Part shown: positions 21,473 to 29,839 of the stretch, one piece after another
Position numbering within the stretch: the first letter of the stretch is position 1
Layout: each line of letters begins with the position of its first letter
From: Candidatus Kaiserbacteria bacterium RIFCSPHIGHO2_12_FULL_56_13
Lineage (GTDB): Bacteria > Patescibacteriota > Minisyncoccia > Phycocordibacterales > Phycocordibacteraceae
Length of the DNA stretch: 46,083 nt
NCBI GenBank assembly: GCA_001781625.1
Contig: MFLS01000002.1
Coordinates: forward strand, 19,957-66,039
Reading direction: 5' to 3'
The notes under the pieces: generated by a model
What the model was told of the DNA's origin: nothing
The model's database searches: none
What the model saw: only the letters and a program-made list of their open reading frames with translations
Translations under genes and position numbers: made by a program

Positions 21473-22753
21473 ATGACATCCTCTTATCGCGGCAGTGTTT
21501 TTCTTGTTACACTCGTCTTTCTCGGCGTTTTCATTACAGTGACCACTTCGCTCATTGGTTCACTAACAGCCTATGGTCGCGCCGCGAATCACGCCGTTAC
21601 CGTTGCGCAAGCCCTTGCGCTTGCCGAGGGGGCACTTGATAAAGCGGCATATGAGCTGAATCGTAACCCCAGTTATGAGGGAGAAGTGAATACGCCACTT
21701 GCGCCGGGTGATTTTTCAATCGCGGTTTCGACGATAGATTCATCGAACAAGAAAGTGACTGTCACAGGGACTGTCTCGGGAGTGACGAAGACGATTTCGG
21801 CGATATTAGCTACCGATTCATCTGTTGCAACGTTTCGTTATGGCGTGCAGTCGGACGCAGGCGGCGTGCATCTTAAAAACTCTGCGTCGGTGCACGGCAA
21901 CGTGTTTTCAAATGGCTTCGTGACAGGGCAAAACAGCAATATCGTGCGCGGCGACGTTATTTCTGCGGGCCCCTCAGGACTCATAGACGGAATATATGCA
22001 ACCTCTTCAGGCTATGCGCGCACCATTCGAAATTCGACCATCGATCAAGATGCGCACTATGAGGTCATTTCGAATACGACAGTCGGCGGGATACAGTATT
22101 CGGGGAGCACTAGTCAGGCAACTGCGGACATGCCAATTACTGATACACAGGTAGAGGGGTGGAAAGCTGACGCCGGGGCTGGTGGGACCTACACAGGTAC
22201 CTGCCCGTATACCATCACCTCGTCGGTTATCCTCGAGCCTTTGAAGATCCCCTGCAACGTGACCATAAGCGGCACGCCGACCATCACACTAACGGGGCCA
22301 CTCTGGATTGTCGGTAATCTCGAGATACAGAATACTGCACACATTCGCGTCGCCGACTTTCTCGCCGACCGTTCCATCGCCATCGTTGCTGACAACCCGG
22401 CAAACCCTTCATCGAGCGGGAAAATAATTCTCAAGAACAGCGTGATAGTCACCGGCGCGGGCACGGATTCTTATGTACTTTTCCTCTCGCAAAATCGGAG
22501 CGCTGAAAGTGGCGGGAGCGTTACCGCAATCGAGGTGCAAAACTCGGTCTCAGGTGATCTCTTAGTCTATGCAGGACATGGGAAGATCATCCTTAAAAAC
22601 TCCATCCATCTTAAAGAGGTAAGCGCGTACCGCATTGAGGTCGAGAACTCCGCCGAGATCGTATACACAAGCGGGCTCACAAATACGCTTTTTAATTCTG
22701 GTCCCGGCGGGTCGTGGGTCTTTAAGCCAGGCACCTACGTCGTTTCACCGTGA
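21473..22753 (+). CDS. PilX/PulK-like large minor pilin with beta-helix-like domain
   Basis: The 426-aa protein begins with a hydrophobic N-terminal helix (YRGSVFLVTLVFLGVFITV) lacking the usual Glu5, then ALALAEGALDKAAYELNRN. That order is typical of PilX-type minor pilins. The rest is a long Ser/Thr/Asn/Gly-rich region with repeated phrases (KNSASVHGN, IQNTAHIRV, LKNSVIVTG, LKNSIHLKE, VENSAEIVYT) that suggests a right-handed beta-helix or polymer-forming domain. It is the last gene of the pilus operon. The exposed repeats suggest an adhesive tip, which is inference. Confidence 0.75.
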   Translation: MTSSYRGSVFLVTLVFLGVFITVTTSLIGSLTAYGRAANHAVTVAQALALAEGALDKAAYELNRNPSYEGEVNTPLAPGDFSIAVSTIDSSNKKVTVTGTVSGVTKTISAILATDSSVATFRYGVQSDAGGVHLKNSASVHGNVFSNGFVTGQNSNIVRGDVISAGPSGLIDGIYATSSGYARTIRNSTIDQDAHYEVISNTTVGGIQYSGSTSQATADMPITDTQVEGWKADAGAGGTYTGTCPYTITSSVILEPLKIPCNVTISGTPTITLTGPLWIVGNLEIQNTAHIRVADFLADRSIAIVADNPANPSSSGKIILKNSVIVTGAGTDSYVLFLSQNRSAESGGSVTAIEVQNSVSGDLLVYAGHGKIILKNSIHLKEVSAYRIEVENSAEIVYTSGLTNTLFNSGPGGSWVFKPGTYVVSP

Positions 22754-22757
22754 CATT

Positions 22758-22775
22758 TGGTATGATTGAGTGCGT
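22758..22775 (+). promoter_or_regulatory. Extended -10 box for leaderless tpiA
   Basis: TGG-TATGAT (22758-22766) lies nine bases before ATG 22776, just past the PilX-like gene stop. Confidence 0.5.
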
Positions 22776-23519
22776 ATGCTTATCGTCGCAAACTGGAAGG
22801 CCTATGTCGAAGAGCGCGAGCGGGTAAAAAAGCTCTATGCGCTTGCGAAACGCCTGACGTCGGCGACGAAGGTTGCGATTATTCTCGCGCCTTCAGCGCC
22901 GCAACTCGGCTTTTTGGCACCGCGCAACACCTCAAAGGTCGCGTTTGCTGCGCAGGATATCTCGCTTACGACTGGCGGGCCTCACACGGGTGAGGTGACG
23001 GCTGCGGCGTTCGCCGCTCTTGGCGCCACCTATACCATTGTCGGTCATTCCGAGCGCCGCGCGAAAGGCGAGACGCGCGAGACGACGGCGCAGAAGGTCG
23101 CGCATGCGGTGGCCAACGGTCTCACGCCGATCCTCTGCGTCGGCGAGAAGGAGCGTGACACCGAAGGGCGCTATCTCGCCGATGTCCGTGCCGACCTCGA
23201 GGGCGCACTTGAGTCGATTGCCCCCAAAGAGCGGTCACGGATCATTGTCGCCTACGAGCCCGTATGGGCGATTAACAAGACCTTCGACGACGCTATTTCG
23301 GTCACCGATCTTGCCGAGATGGCGCTCTACATCCGCAAGGTCCTTGCCGAGCTCTCGACGGCGAAAACGTCAGCAAAGACGACCGTCTTGTACGGCGGCT
23401 CGGTCGAGCCCGAGAATATCCGCGGTCTTGCTGCCGGCTCCGACGTCGACGGCTTTCTCGTCGGACACGCCTCTGTTGACCCGGTGATGTTCGCTGCGCT
23501 CGTCAAGGCGCTTTCTTAG
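22776..23519 (+). CDS. tpiA: Triosephosphate isomerase
   Basis: It interconverts dihydroxyacetone phosphate and glyceraldehyde 3-phosphate. The 247-aa protein has VANWKAY (substrate Asn and Lys), VGHSERR (catalytic His), AYEPVWAI (catalytic Glu) and LYGGSVEPENI (phosphate loop). The flexible loop 6 reads WAINKTF rather than WAIGTG. The start is placed at ATG 22776 because of the -10 box; GTG 22770 is the alternative. It is followed by pgk, a common glycolytic pairing. Confidence 0.95.
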   Translation: MLIVANWKAYVEERERVKKLYALAKRLTSATKVAIILAPSAPQLGFLAPRNTSKVAFAAQDISLTTGGPHTGEVTAAAFAALGATYTIVGHSERRAKGETRETTAQKVAHAVANGLTPILCVGEKERDTEGRYLADVRADLEGALESIAPKERSRIIVAYEPVWAINKTFDDAISVTDLAEMALYIRKVLAELSTAKTSAKTTVLYGGSVEPENIRGLAAGSDVDGFLVGHASVDPVMFAALVKALS

Positions 23520-23541
23520 CGGGCAGAAAATGCCGCTTTCT
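23519..23541 (+). terminator. Hairpin after tpiA
   Basis: GCGGGCA-gaaaa-TGCCGC forms a stem with a bulged G, followed by TTTCT. It may be a weak terminator, because pgk has its own promoter. Confidence 0.4.
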
Positions 23542-23582
23542 GAGTACGCATAATTTCTTGCTAGAAATTTACTTGCGTCCGC

Positions 23583-23592
23583 TATACTTTGA
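23583..23592 (+). promoter_or_regulatory. pgk -10 box
   Basis: TATACT (23583-23588) lies four bases before ATG 23593 and seven before ATG 23596. The second ATG is the better leaderless start. Confidence 0.55.
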
Positions 23593-24672
23593 ATGATGCG
23601 TAGCATCACGGAGATCCCTGTCCTTCACAACATCCCTGTCCTTGTACGCGCCGCCCTCAACGTTCCCCTTGAAGGCGGTAGGGTGGCGAGCGAGTACCGC
23701 TTACGGCGCGCCCTCCCCACGATCGTGTATCTGCGCGAGAGAGGGGCGCGGGTTGTACTTGCAAGCCACATTGGGGACACCAGCACGGCGACCTTGCGCC
23801 CTGTGGTGGAGGAACTCGAGAAACTTATCGGGCCGGTCGCGTTTTGCGAAGTGCCGGTTGGCGCAAGAGCGCGTGAAGCGGTGCGTGTGCTGCGTCCCGG
23901 CGAGGTGCTGGTGCTTGAGAATCTTCGGCGCGACCCGGGCGAAGTTGCAGGGAGCATTGAATTTGCGCGTGAACTCGCGGCGCTCGCCGATGTCTTTGTG
24001 CAAGACTCATTCGATACCTGTCACCGCGCGCACGCCTCAATCGTACGTCTCCCCGCTCTCCTCCCCGCTTATGCGGGGTTCGAGCTCCTCGACGAGATAC
24101 GAGAACTCAGTAAGGCGCTTTCGCCGCGGCACCCCTCATTTGCGATTATTGGCGGCGCAAAGTTTTCAACCAAAGAGGCAGTCCTCACCAGACTTTTAGC
24201 AACGTACGACCACGTGTTCGTGGGCGGCGCTTTGGCAAACGACTTTCTCAAAGCGAAGGGGCAAGAGGTGGGGGAGTCACTCATTTCAGACACTTCACCC
24301 GATGAGTTACAAAAGGTGCTTGCACACCCGCGTCTCCTCTTACCCATCGATTCGCGCATCGAAGACGGGCGCATCGAGGACCATGGTCCTAAGACAATCG
24401 AACTCCTCGTCGATCTTGTGAACAACGCGCGCACAATCCTTTGGAATGGCCCTTTGGGCGAGTATGAAAAAGGTTTCACTGCCGCGACTGACGCGGTTGC
24501 CGAGGCGATTGCGGGGAGCGGCGCATACTCAGTTGTCGGCGGCGGAGACACCGCAGTCGAGCTCGAGCGCAGGGGGCTTCTTGAGCGCTATTCATTCGTC
24601 TCTATCGGCGGCGGCGCGATGCTTGAATTCCTCGCCAAGGGAACTCTCCCAGGGCTAGCTGCATTAGGGTAG
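23593..24672 (+). CDS. pgk: Phosphoglycerate kinase, divergent
   Basis: This glycolytic kinase makes ATP from 1,3-bisphosphoglycerate. The 359-aa length is short (usual about 390-415). It keeps GGAKFSTK, ALANDFLKAKG, the hinge WNGPLGEYE, and VVGGGDTAVE with SIGGGAMLE. The substrate side is unusual: the VRxDxNxP motif reads VRAALNVPL (Asp lost), SHLGRP reads SHIGD, and FGTAHRAHAS reads DTCHRAHAS. It could be a slow enzyme or have a changed substrate. The nucleotide-binding half is more normal. The two ATGs at 23593 and 23596 are equivalent. Confidence 0.88.
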   Translation: MMRSITEIPVLHNIPVLVRAALNVPLEGGRVASEYRLRRALPTIVYLRERGARVVLASHIGDTSTATLRPVVEELEKLIGPVAFCEVPVGARAREAVRVLRPGEVLVLENLRRDPGEVAGSIEFARELAALADVFVQDSFDTCHRAHASIVRLPALLPAYAGFELLDEIRELSKALSPRHPSFAIIGGAKFSTKEAVLTRLLATYDHVFVGGALANDFLKAKGQEVGESLISDTSPDELQKVLAHPRLLLPIDSRIEDGRIEDHGPKTIELLVDLVNNARTILWNGPLGEYEKGFTAATDAVAEAIAGSGAYSVVGGGDTAVELERRGLLERYSFVSIGGGAMLEFLAKGTLPGLAALG

Positions 24673-25050
24673 ATGCGCGCGGATTTTCGCGGCGTTCCCG
24701 GTAAAATCCATCTTGTCTCCTGCCACCTGGTCGTTCGGGAAGACCCATATATGCGCATGAGAGATCTCATCGCCGACGCTTTTGGTGAGTATCCAATCGG
24801 TAGAAAACGCTTTTTGCTCGGCCTTCGCTATCTTTCGCGCCACTTCAAAATACTGGCCGATATTCGGCACATCCCAGATCCAGCGATAATGTGTCTTTGG
24901 GACAACTTGTACATGACCCGGCGACTGCGGGTGGATGTCGAGGAAGGCGAGAAACTGCTCATCTTCGTACACCTTGGTTGAAGGAATCTCGCCGCTGACT
25001 ATTTTGCAGAAAATGCAACCTGCCCGACCAGGGTCTTTCATTCCCGCCAT
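24664..25050 (-). CDS. HIT-family hydrolase with altered third histidine
   Basis: This is a small nucleotide-binding protein, probably a nucleoside phosphoramidase or Ap4A-type hydrolase. It has CIFCKIVSGEIPSTKVYED, FLDIHPQSPGHVQVVPKTHY and the histidine triad region SHAHIWVFPN. The first two histidines, including the nucleophile position, are present, while the third is Trp. Start: ATG 25050 abuts the minus-strand -10 box (GATACT), so ATG 25041 is the likelier leaderless start. It is divergent from recJ and its end overlaps pgk by nine bases. Confidence 0.88.
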   Translation of the reverse strand: MAGMKDPGRAGCIFCKIVSGEIPSTKVYEDEQFLAFLDIHPQSPGHVQVVPKTHYRWIWDVPNIGQYFEVARKIAKAEQKAFSTDWILTKSVGDEISHAHIWVFPNDQVAGDKMDFTGNAAKIRAHLP

Positions 25051-25064
25051 AGTATCATTCCTCC
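25050..25064 (+). promoter_or_regulatory. Overlapping divergent -10 boxes of recJ and the HIT gene
   Basis: TATCAT (25053-25058) lies six bases before the recJ ATG 25065. On the other strand GATACT (25056-25051) lies nine bases before HIT ATG 25041. The two boxes share bases, so only one gene could be initiated at a time. Confidence 0.5.
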
Positions 25065-26723
25065 ATGCCCGATGACTTCACTCTTATGTTACTCCGCAGG
25101 CGAGGAATAGAGACAAAAGATGAGATAGAGAAGTTTCTCAACCCCTCGTATGACCTTCACCTCCATGACCCGCTTTTGATGAAGAATATGAGAGGGGCCG
25201 CACAGCGACTTGCGGCCGCTATCAAAAGCGGTGAACGCATCGCCGTGTGGAGCGATTATGATTGCGACGGCATCCCTGCTGCGGTCTTGCTTCACGATTT
25301 TTTGGAAAAAGCTGAAGCGAATTTCGAGAATTACATTCCACACCGGCATGAAGAGGGGTATGGCGTCAATACTGAAGGCATAGAGAAGCTCGCAGAGAGC
25401 GGCGCGAAGCTCATCGTCACGGCAGATGTTGGCATCACTGATGTGGGGGCGGTCGCGCGTGCGCGCGAACTTGGCGTCGAGGTCATTGTTACCGATCACC
25501 ACCTGCCGGGCGACGAGCTCCCCGACGCGATCGTGGTTGACGATAAGCAAAAGGGCGAAACGTATCCCTTCCCCGAGCTTTGTGGCGCGGCGACCGCATG
25601 GAAACTCGTGTGCGCCATACTTGCTGTCGCTCCCGAACTTCGCGAAAAGATCCCCGTGGGATGGGAGAAATGGCTCCTCGACATGGCGGGACTCGCGACC
25701 ATCGCCGATATGATGCCGCTCGTAGGAGAGAATCGTGTCATCGCAACATATGGCCTCAAGGTTCTTCGCAAGTCCCCGCGTATCGGGCTCCAGAAACTCT
25801 GTCGCGTGATGCGCGTCAATCAATCGACCCTCACTGAAGACGATGTCGGCTTCATGATCGCACCTCGCGTGAACGCGGCATCGAGGATGGGCGATGCGTG
25901 GGATGCTTTCAACCTCTTCACGGCCACAGACGAGGTCGAGGCCGAGGCGCTCGCGCGAAAGCTCGACAAGGCAAATCGCGAACGCAAAGCGCAAGCCGGG
26001 GCGATCACGCGCGCGGTGCATACACGCCTCAAAAGCCGCACCTCAATCCCGACCGTGATCGCGCTTGGCGACCCGGCATGGCGACCGTCCTTGCTCGGGC
26101 TTGTCGCAAGCGGGATTGCTGAAGAATATGAGCGACCGGTCTTTTTGTGGGGCAGAGAGGGCAATCAGTCTCTCAAGGGCTCATGCCGTTCAGACGGGCG
26201 CGTGCATGTCATCGAGCTCATGACGGCGACGACTGAAGTGTTCGCCGAGTTCGGCGGTCATGCAGGATCAGGCGGTTTCACCGTGAGAGACGACCAAATT
26301 TTTTATCTCGAAGAGCGTCTTGTCGAGGCGCACACACGGGTAGAGGTAGCAGAGCTCTCGCAAAGAGAGTACGAGATTGACGCGAGGATCTCGCCTGATC
26401 AGGCAGATGAATCCCTGCTTGCGAAAGTGGAGCGGCTCGCACCTTTTGGCGAGAAGAATGAAAAGCCTCTTTTCTTGTTTCGTGAGTGCGAGATCGCACG
26501 CATTTCGCGCTTCGGCAAAGGGAACGAGCACCTCAAGATAGAGATTGCGCGGCCCTTCGGCGCGCTTGAAGCCGTGAGTTTTTTCGCAAAGGGAGATCTC
26601 GCGAAAGCGGCGCATGCCCTCTCGCCCCATTCGCGTGTGAACCTCGTCGGGCACCTCGAACGCGATCAGTTCTCCCGTCGCGGAGGACCGCGCCTCCGGC
26701 TCATCGGCATAGCACCTGTATGA
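25065..26723 (+). CDS. recJ: Single-stranded-DNA-specific exonuclease RecJ
   Basis: This is a 5'-3' exonuclease on single-stranded DNA used in recombination and mismatch repair. The 552-aa protein has DHH motifs SDYDCDGIPAAVLL, ADVGITDVGAV and VTDHHLPGDELP, the DHHA1 part with SCRSDGRVHVIELM and GGHAGSGGFTV, and a C-terminal OB domain (EKNEKPLFLFRE). All metal-binding Asp/His positions are visible. Its stop overlaps the RNase H start by four bases, so the two are coupled. Confidence 0.96.
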   Translation: MPDDFTLMLLRRRGIETKDEIEKFLNPSYDLHLHDPLLMKNMRGAAQRLAAAIKSGERIAVWSDYDCDGIPAAVLLHDFLEKAEANFENYIPHRHEEGYGVNTEGIEKLAESGAKLIVTADVGITDVGAVARARELGVEVIVTDHHLPGDELPDAIVVDDKQKGETYPFPELCGAATAWKLVCAILAVAPELREKIPVGWEKWLLDMAGLATIADMMPLVGENRVIATYGLKVLRKSPRIGLQKLCRVMRVNQSTLTEDDVGFMIAPRVNAASRMGDAWDAFNLFTATDEVEAEALARKLDKANRERKAQAGAITRAVHTRLKSRTSIPTVIALGDPAWRPSLLGLVASGIAEEYERPVFLWGREGNQSLKGSCRSDGRVHVIELMTATTEVFAEFGGHAGSGGFTVRDDQIFYLEERLVEAHTRVEVAELSQREYEIDARISPDQADESLLAKVERLAPFGEKNEKPLFLFRECEIARISRFGKGNEHLKIEIARPFGALEAVSFFAKGDLAKAAHALSPHSRVNLVGHLERDQFSRRGGPRLRLIGIAPV

Positions 26724-27139
26724 AGTACTTCATTCACGCTGATGGCGGGGCGAGGGGGAACCCGGGGCCTTCTGGCGCGGGGGCAGTCATTCGCGACGAA
26801 TACGGGAGCACGATCGCGATGGTCTCTGCATTTTTAGGACGACAGACCAATAATTTTGCCGAGTACGAAGCGGTCATCCGAGCGTTTGATGAACTCCTCC
26901 GTATCGTCCCAGAGAGCAAGCGCTCGAAAGCCGATGTCGTCGTGAAAATGGACAGCGAGCTCGTCGTAAAGCAGATGAATCGAGAATATAAGGTCAAGCA
27001 CCCTCATTTAAAAGAACAGCAGGCGCGCCTTGTGCAGCACGCGGGCGCCTTCAGATCAGTTACTTTCACACATGTCCCGCGTGCGCAAAACTCCGACGCC
27101 GACGCACTCGCAAACGAAGCGATGGATAGGGGAGCTTGA
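26720..27139 (+). CDS. rnhA: Ribonuclease H (RNase HI type)
   Basis: It degrades the RNA strand of RNA-DNA hybrids. The 139-aa protein has HADGGARGNPGPSGAGAVI (first Asp), NNFAEYEAVI (Glu), KMDSELVVKQMN (Asp) and SDADALANEAM (final Asp). The basic handle of E. coli RNase HI is missing, as in many bacterial and archaeal short forms. It overlaps recJ by four bases (ATGA), which fits a shared role in removing primers or R-loops. Confidence 0.93.
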   Translation: MKYFIHADGGARGNPGPSGAGAVIRDEYGSTIAMVSAFLGRQTNNFAEYEAVIRAFDELLRIVPESKRSKADVVVKMDSELVVKQMNREYKVKHPHLKEQQARLVQHAGAFRSVTFTHVPRAQNSDADALANEAMDRGA

Positions 27140-27193
27140 CCGTCTGCGGGCCGGGGCGTACTTTTGCTGAGGACAAACCATGCGGGAGGCGAG
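27136..27193 (+). promoter_or_regulatory. Promoter and Shine-Dalgarno of the 126-aa orphan gene
   Basis: TTGACC (27136-27141), a 17-base spacer and TACTTT (27159-27164) overlap the rnhA stop. GGGAGG (27184-27189) then lies just before ATG 27194. A clear Shine-Dalgarno is unusual among its neighbours. Confidence 0.65.
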
Positions 27194-27574
27194 ATGTTGA
27201 ACGTGATGGACTTTCAAATAGAGCTTGAAGACGAGATTCTTCAAGGACTCAAGGAAAGGCGCGACGAAGTGGAGGAGTGTATCGCCCGGTCACTGCGCAA
27301 TTATGGGTTCATAGAGGCCCTGGCGGTCGCACTTCTTAAAGCCCAAGAAATATACAATGAACTTGGGCCGAAGTTCTCGGGCGTTGCATTCGGGACAGTC
27401 TTCACGATGGAAAAGAACCCGCGCGAAGCGTGCCTCGAAGTGTGTCTCGGGTACGAAGATGGACTCCAAAAAATCTCCATTTTCTGCTCGAAAGACACGA
27501 AATCGGGACACATTACTTTTATCGCATCCGAGCCTCAAAAAAGCTCCACCGGGGTCATTCGTCGAGTAAGATAA
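27194..27574 (+). CDS. Unknown 126-aa protein
   Basis: The product is a soluble acidic protein with an N-terminal helical half (LEDEILQGLKERRDEVEECI) and a beta-like second half (FSGVAFGTVFTME, ACLEVCLGYEDG, ISIFC), with no recognised motif and three non-clustered cysteines. It has its own promoter and Shine-Dalgarno, unlike the core genes around it, and lies between rnhA and comEC, whose ATG is five bases after its stop. Possibly it was acquired. Function unknown. Confidence 0.6.
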   Translation: MLNVMDFQIELEDEILQGLKERRDEVEECIARSLRNYGFIEALAVALLKAQEIYNELGPKFSGVAFGTVFTMEKNPREACLEVCLGYEDGLQKISIFCSKDTKSGHITFIASEPQKSSTGVIRRVR

Positions 27575-27578
27575 GTAA

Positions 27579-29075
27579 ATGGCGGCGTTGATCGCGGTAA
27601 CGGCGGGCTTTGCGAGCGGAGTGTTACTCCGCTCGCTTTTTGTTTTTGGGTGGCCCATTATTCTTTTTATCGCGCTTGTCGGCTTAATGCTGTTTGCCGC
27701 GCGGCTCGTGGCGAGCCGCGCGGCCTACCTTTTGTGTGCGCTCTTTGTAATCGCGGCCGCGCTTGGCGCGGCGCGATTCCACATGGCTGACGCGCCATTA
27801 CCCGCGCCCCTTCTCGCCGACCTCGATACCCGTGTGGTTTATGAAGGCGAAGTGGTTGTCGAACCTGATGTGCGCGATTCGCACCAGCGCATTACGGTAG
27901 AGGTTCGCGAGGGAGAGGAGGAGGCGCGTGTTTTTATTGTTGCCGACCGTTACCCTGCCGTTTCGTACGGCGACCACGTAGTGGCAAGGGGCGTGCTTGC
28001 CTTACCCGAGCCTTTTGCGACCGATGCGGGCCTGCTCGGCCAGGGCCGCGTCTTCAGGTACGACCACTACCTGAAGAAAGACGGTGTCGAGTTCATCATC
28101 GAGTTTGGCGAGCTCGACATCATTGCAAAGCACGAAGGATTTTCTCTCTATGGCGCGCTCTACGACTTGAAGCATGCATTTAACGCCGCGCTCTCGCGCG
28201 CCTTGCCTGAGCCCGAGGCCTCGCTTGCAAGCGGCTTGATCTTGGGAGGGAAGCAGGGACTTGGAGAAGATTTGAAAGAAGCGTTCACGATTGCCGGGCT
28301 CATACATATCGTCGTCTTGTCTGGCTACAATGTGATGATCGTTGCGATTGCGATGATGCGGTTCTTTGTATTTTTGCCGCGCCGCGCTGCCGCCACGCTT
28401 GCGGGCATAACCATCGGGCTCTTTGTCCTCATGGCAGGAGCAGGTGCCGCAAGCATGCGCGCCGGCCTCATGGCGGGCCTCGGCCTCTTTGCGCGCGCCT
28501 CGGCGCGCACCTTCGATGCGCTGCGCGCCTTGCTTGTCGTTGGTGTTGCGATGGTGGCGTGGAATCCGTTCACGCCTGTCTTTGATCCCGGATTCCAACT
28601 TTCATTTGTCGCGACCGCAGGTCTTATTCTCGGCGCACCCTTGGTGGCGGCGCGCTTCGCATTCATACGAAACGAGTTTTTTAAAGAAATCGCGGCGTCT
28701 ACTATCGCCGCGCAAATTGCTGTCTTGCCGCTCCTTTTGTATCAAACCGGTCTCTTTTCTTTAGTCGCGCTTCCTGCGAACTTACTTGTTTTGCCGGCAA
28801 TCCCTCTTGCAATGGGACTTTCGTTTTTTGCGGGCACAATTTCGCTCGTATTCCCGTCGCTCGCGCTCGTTGCGGGCCTCCCCGCCCATGCGGTGCTCTC
28901 ATATATCATCGCGGTGGCCGAAAGCGCCGCCGCACTCCCGCTTTCGTCGCTTTCGATCCCCGCCTTCCCCTTCATCTTTGTACTCATTGCGTACGCAACC
29001 CTTGGCTACACCGCTTTCGTAAAACGCTCTTCAATGACGCTCCAGTTGATGTTCTCGAAAAAAACATCCACGTAA
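27579..29075 (+). CDS. comEC: ComEC/Rec2 membrane channel protein (lacks the nuclease domain)
   Basis: This is the membrane pore that takes up single-stranded DNA during transformation. The 498-aa protein has N-terminal helices and the DUF4131 beta domain (VVYEGEVVVEPDVR, SYGDHVVARGVL). The competence domain follows (ASLASGLILGGKQGL, FTIAGLIHIVVLSGYNVMIV, MRAGLMAGL, NPFTPVFDPGFQLSFVATAGL) with about eight more helices. The C-terminal metallo-beta-lactamase domain of full ComEC is missing, but a matching separate protein is encoded at 30165-31028. Its last 70 bases overlap the convergent sod gene. Confidence 0.93.
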   Translation: MAALIAVTAGFASGVLLRSLFVFGWPIILFIALVGLMLFAARLVASRAAYLLCALFVIAAALGAARFHMADAPLPAPLLADLDTRVVYEGEVVVEPDVRDSHQRITVEVREGEEEARVFIVADRYPAVSYGDHVVARGVLALPEPFATDAGLLGQGRVFRYDHYLKKDGVEFIIEFGELDIIAKHEGFSLYGALYDLKHAFNAALSRALPEPEASLASGLILGGKQGLGEDLKEAFTIAGLIHIVVLSGYNVMIVAIAMMRFFVFLPRRAAATLAGITIGLFVLMAGAGAASMRAGLMAGLGLFARASARTFDALRALLVVGVAMVAWNPFTPVFDPGFQLSFVATAGLILGAPLVAARFAFIRNEFFKEIAASTIAAQIAVLPLLLYQTGLFSLVALPANLLVLPAIPLAMGLSFFAGTISLVFPSLALVAGLPAHAVLSYIIAVAESAAALPLSSLSIPAFPFIFVLIAYATLGYTAFVKRSSMTLQLMFSKKTST

Positions 29076-29599
29076 TTCTTTTTTTCGGCAGGGAGGTAAT
29101 CCACCATGTAGGCATGCTCCCAAAGGTCGAGGGCGAGAATCACGGGGAGGCTGGCAAGCTGTCCGATTTCGTGGTCAGTAACGAAAACGGTGTGAAGCAC
29201 GCTCTCGACAGAATCGAAGTATACGACGACCCAGCCCACGCCTCGCGTGCCCGCAACTTCTTTTATGTGTGCAATAAATTTTTCTTTGCTCCCGTATTTT
29301 TCGCGCGCAGCGCGCGCAAGCGCCGAGTCTTCGCTCGGCGCTTTAGTCCCATTTTCAAACTGTTCGAAATAATATTCATGCATGCGCATGCCGTCGAACT
29401 CGAAGGCGAAGCGACGGCGAAGCTCTGCGGCGATGTAGGGATCAAGCTCGAGCGCGCCCTCGCGCGCTACTTTAAATTTATCCGCGATCAAGTTCACGTG
29501 CTTCACGTATCCCTCGTAAAGCCCGAGATGCACTTTTACTTGCTTCTCCGAGAGCCCCTTGAGAGCGGGAAGGTTGAACTGTCGAACTGCATATGCCAT
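29006..29599 (-). CDS. sod: Iron/manganese superoxide dismutase
   Basis: It converts superoxide to hydrogen peroxide and oxygen. The 197-aa protein has its metal ligands at His in LYEGYVKHVN, His in RMHEYYFEQF, and Asp and His in ALDLWEHAYMVDY. The Fe/Mn preference cannot be settled here. The first ligand is preceded by Val-Lys rather than the classical THHxxY. The mRNA start is near ATG 29599 (TATACT box 10 bases upstream). It interrupts the two comEC parts. Confidence 0.94.
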   Translation of the reverse strand: MAYAVRQFNLPALKGLSEKQVKVHLGLYEGYVKHVNLIADKFKVAREGALELDPYIAAELRRRFAFEFDGMRMHEYYFEQFENGTKAPSEDSALARAAREKYGSKEKFIAHIKEVAGTRGVGWVVVYFDSVESVLHTVFVTDHEIGQLASLPVILALDLWEHAYMVDYLPAEKKNYVDVFFENINWSVIEERFTKAV

Positions 29600-29609
29600 A
29601 GATATAGGC

Positions 29610-29634
29610 AGTATAGCAAAATCCGTGGTATACT
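29610..29634. promoter_or_regulatory. Divergent extended -10 boxes for sod and a 53-aa gene
   Basis: On the minus strand TATACT (29615-29610) with TGC in front lies 10 bases before the sod ATG. On the plus strand TGG-TATACT (29626-29634) points to the small gene at 29665. The boxes are 13 bases apart. Confidence 0.55.
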
Positions 29635-29664
29635 TTTCCTTTGTAAAAATTATTTGATTGACCT

Positions 29665-29826
29665 ATGGAAGAATTCAAGAGAAGTAAAGAGGCCGAAGCT
29701 CGTGCTGAAGAAGCAGAATCTGGCCCAGCGTTCTACGCGCTCGATAAACATGGCGCTCCTCATTTCGCCATGAGCAAAGAGGAGGCGGTGGGAAAGGCGC
29801 AAACAGCAAACGAGGGGTATCAATAA
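29665..29826 (+). CDS. Small acidic protein (53 aa), unknown
   Basis: This short gene (ATG 29665 to TAA 29826) has a promoter box 30 bases upstream and a perfect terminator just after it, so it is a single-gene transcription unit. The product is highly charged, with a Lys/Glu/Ala helix (KRSKEAEARAEEAESG) and a second part with FYALDKHGAPHFAMSKEEA, which may be a small helix-turn domain. No family is recognised. No Shine-Dalgarno is seen. Confidence 0.7.
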   Translation: MEEFKRSKEAEARAEEAESGPAFYALDKHGAPHFAMSKEEAVGKAQTANEGYQ

Positions 29827-29839
29827 TCTGCCGTATGTG

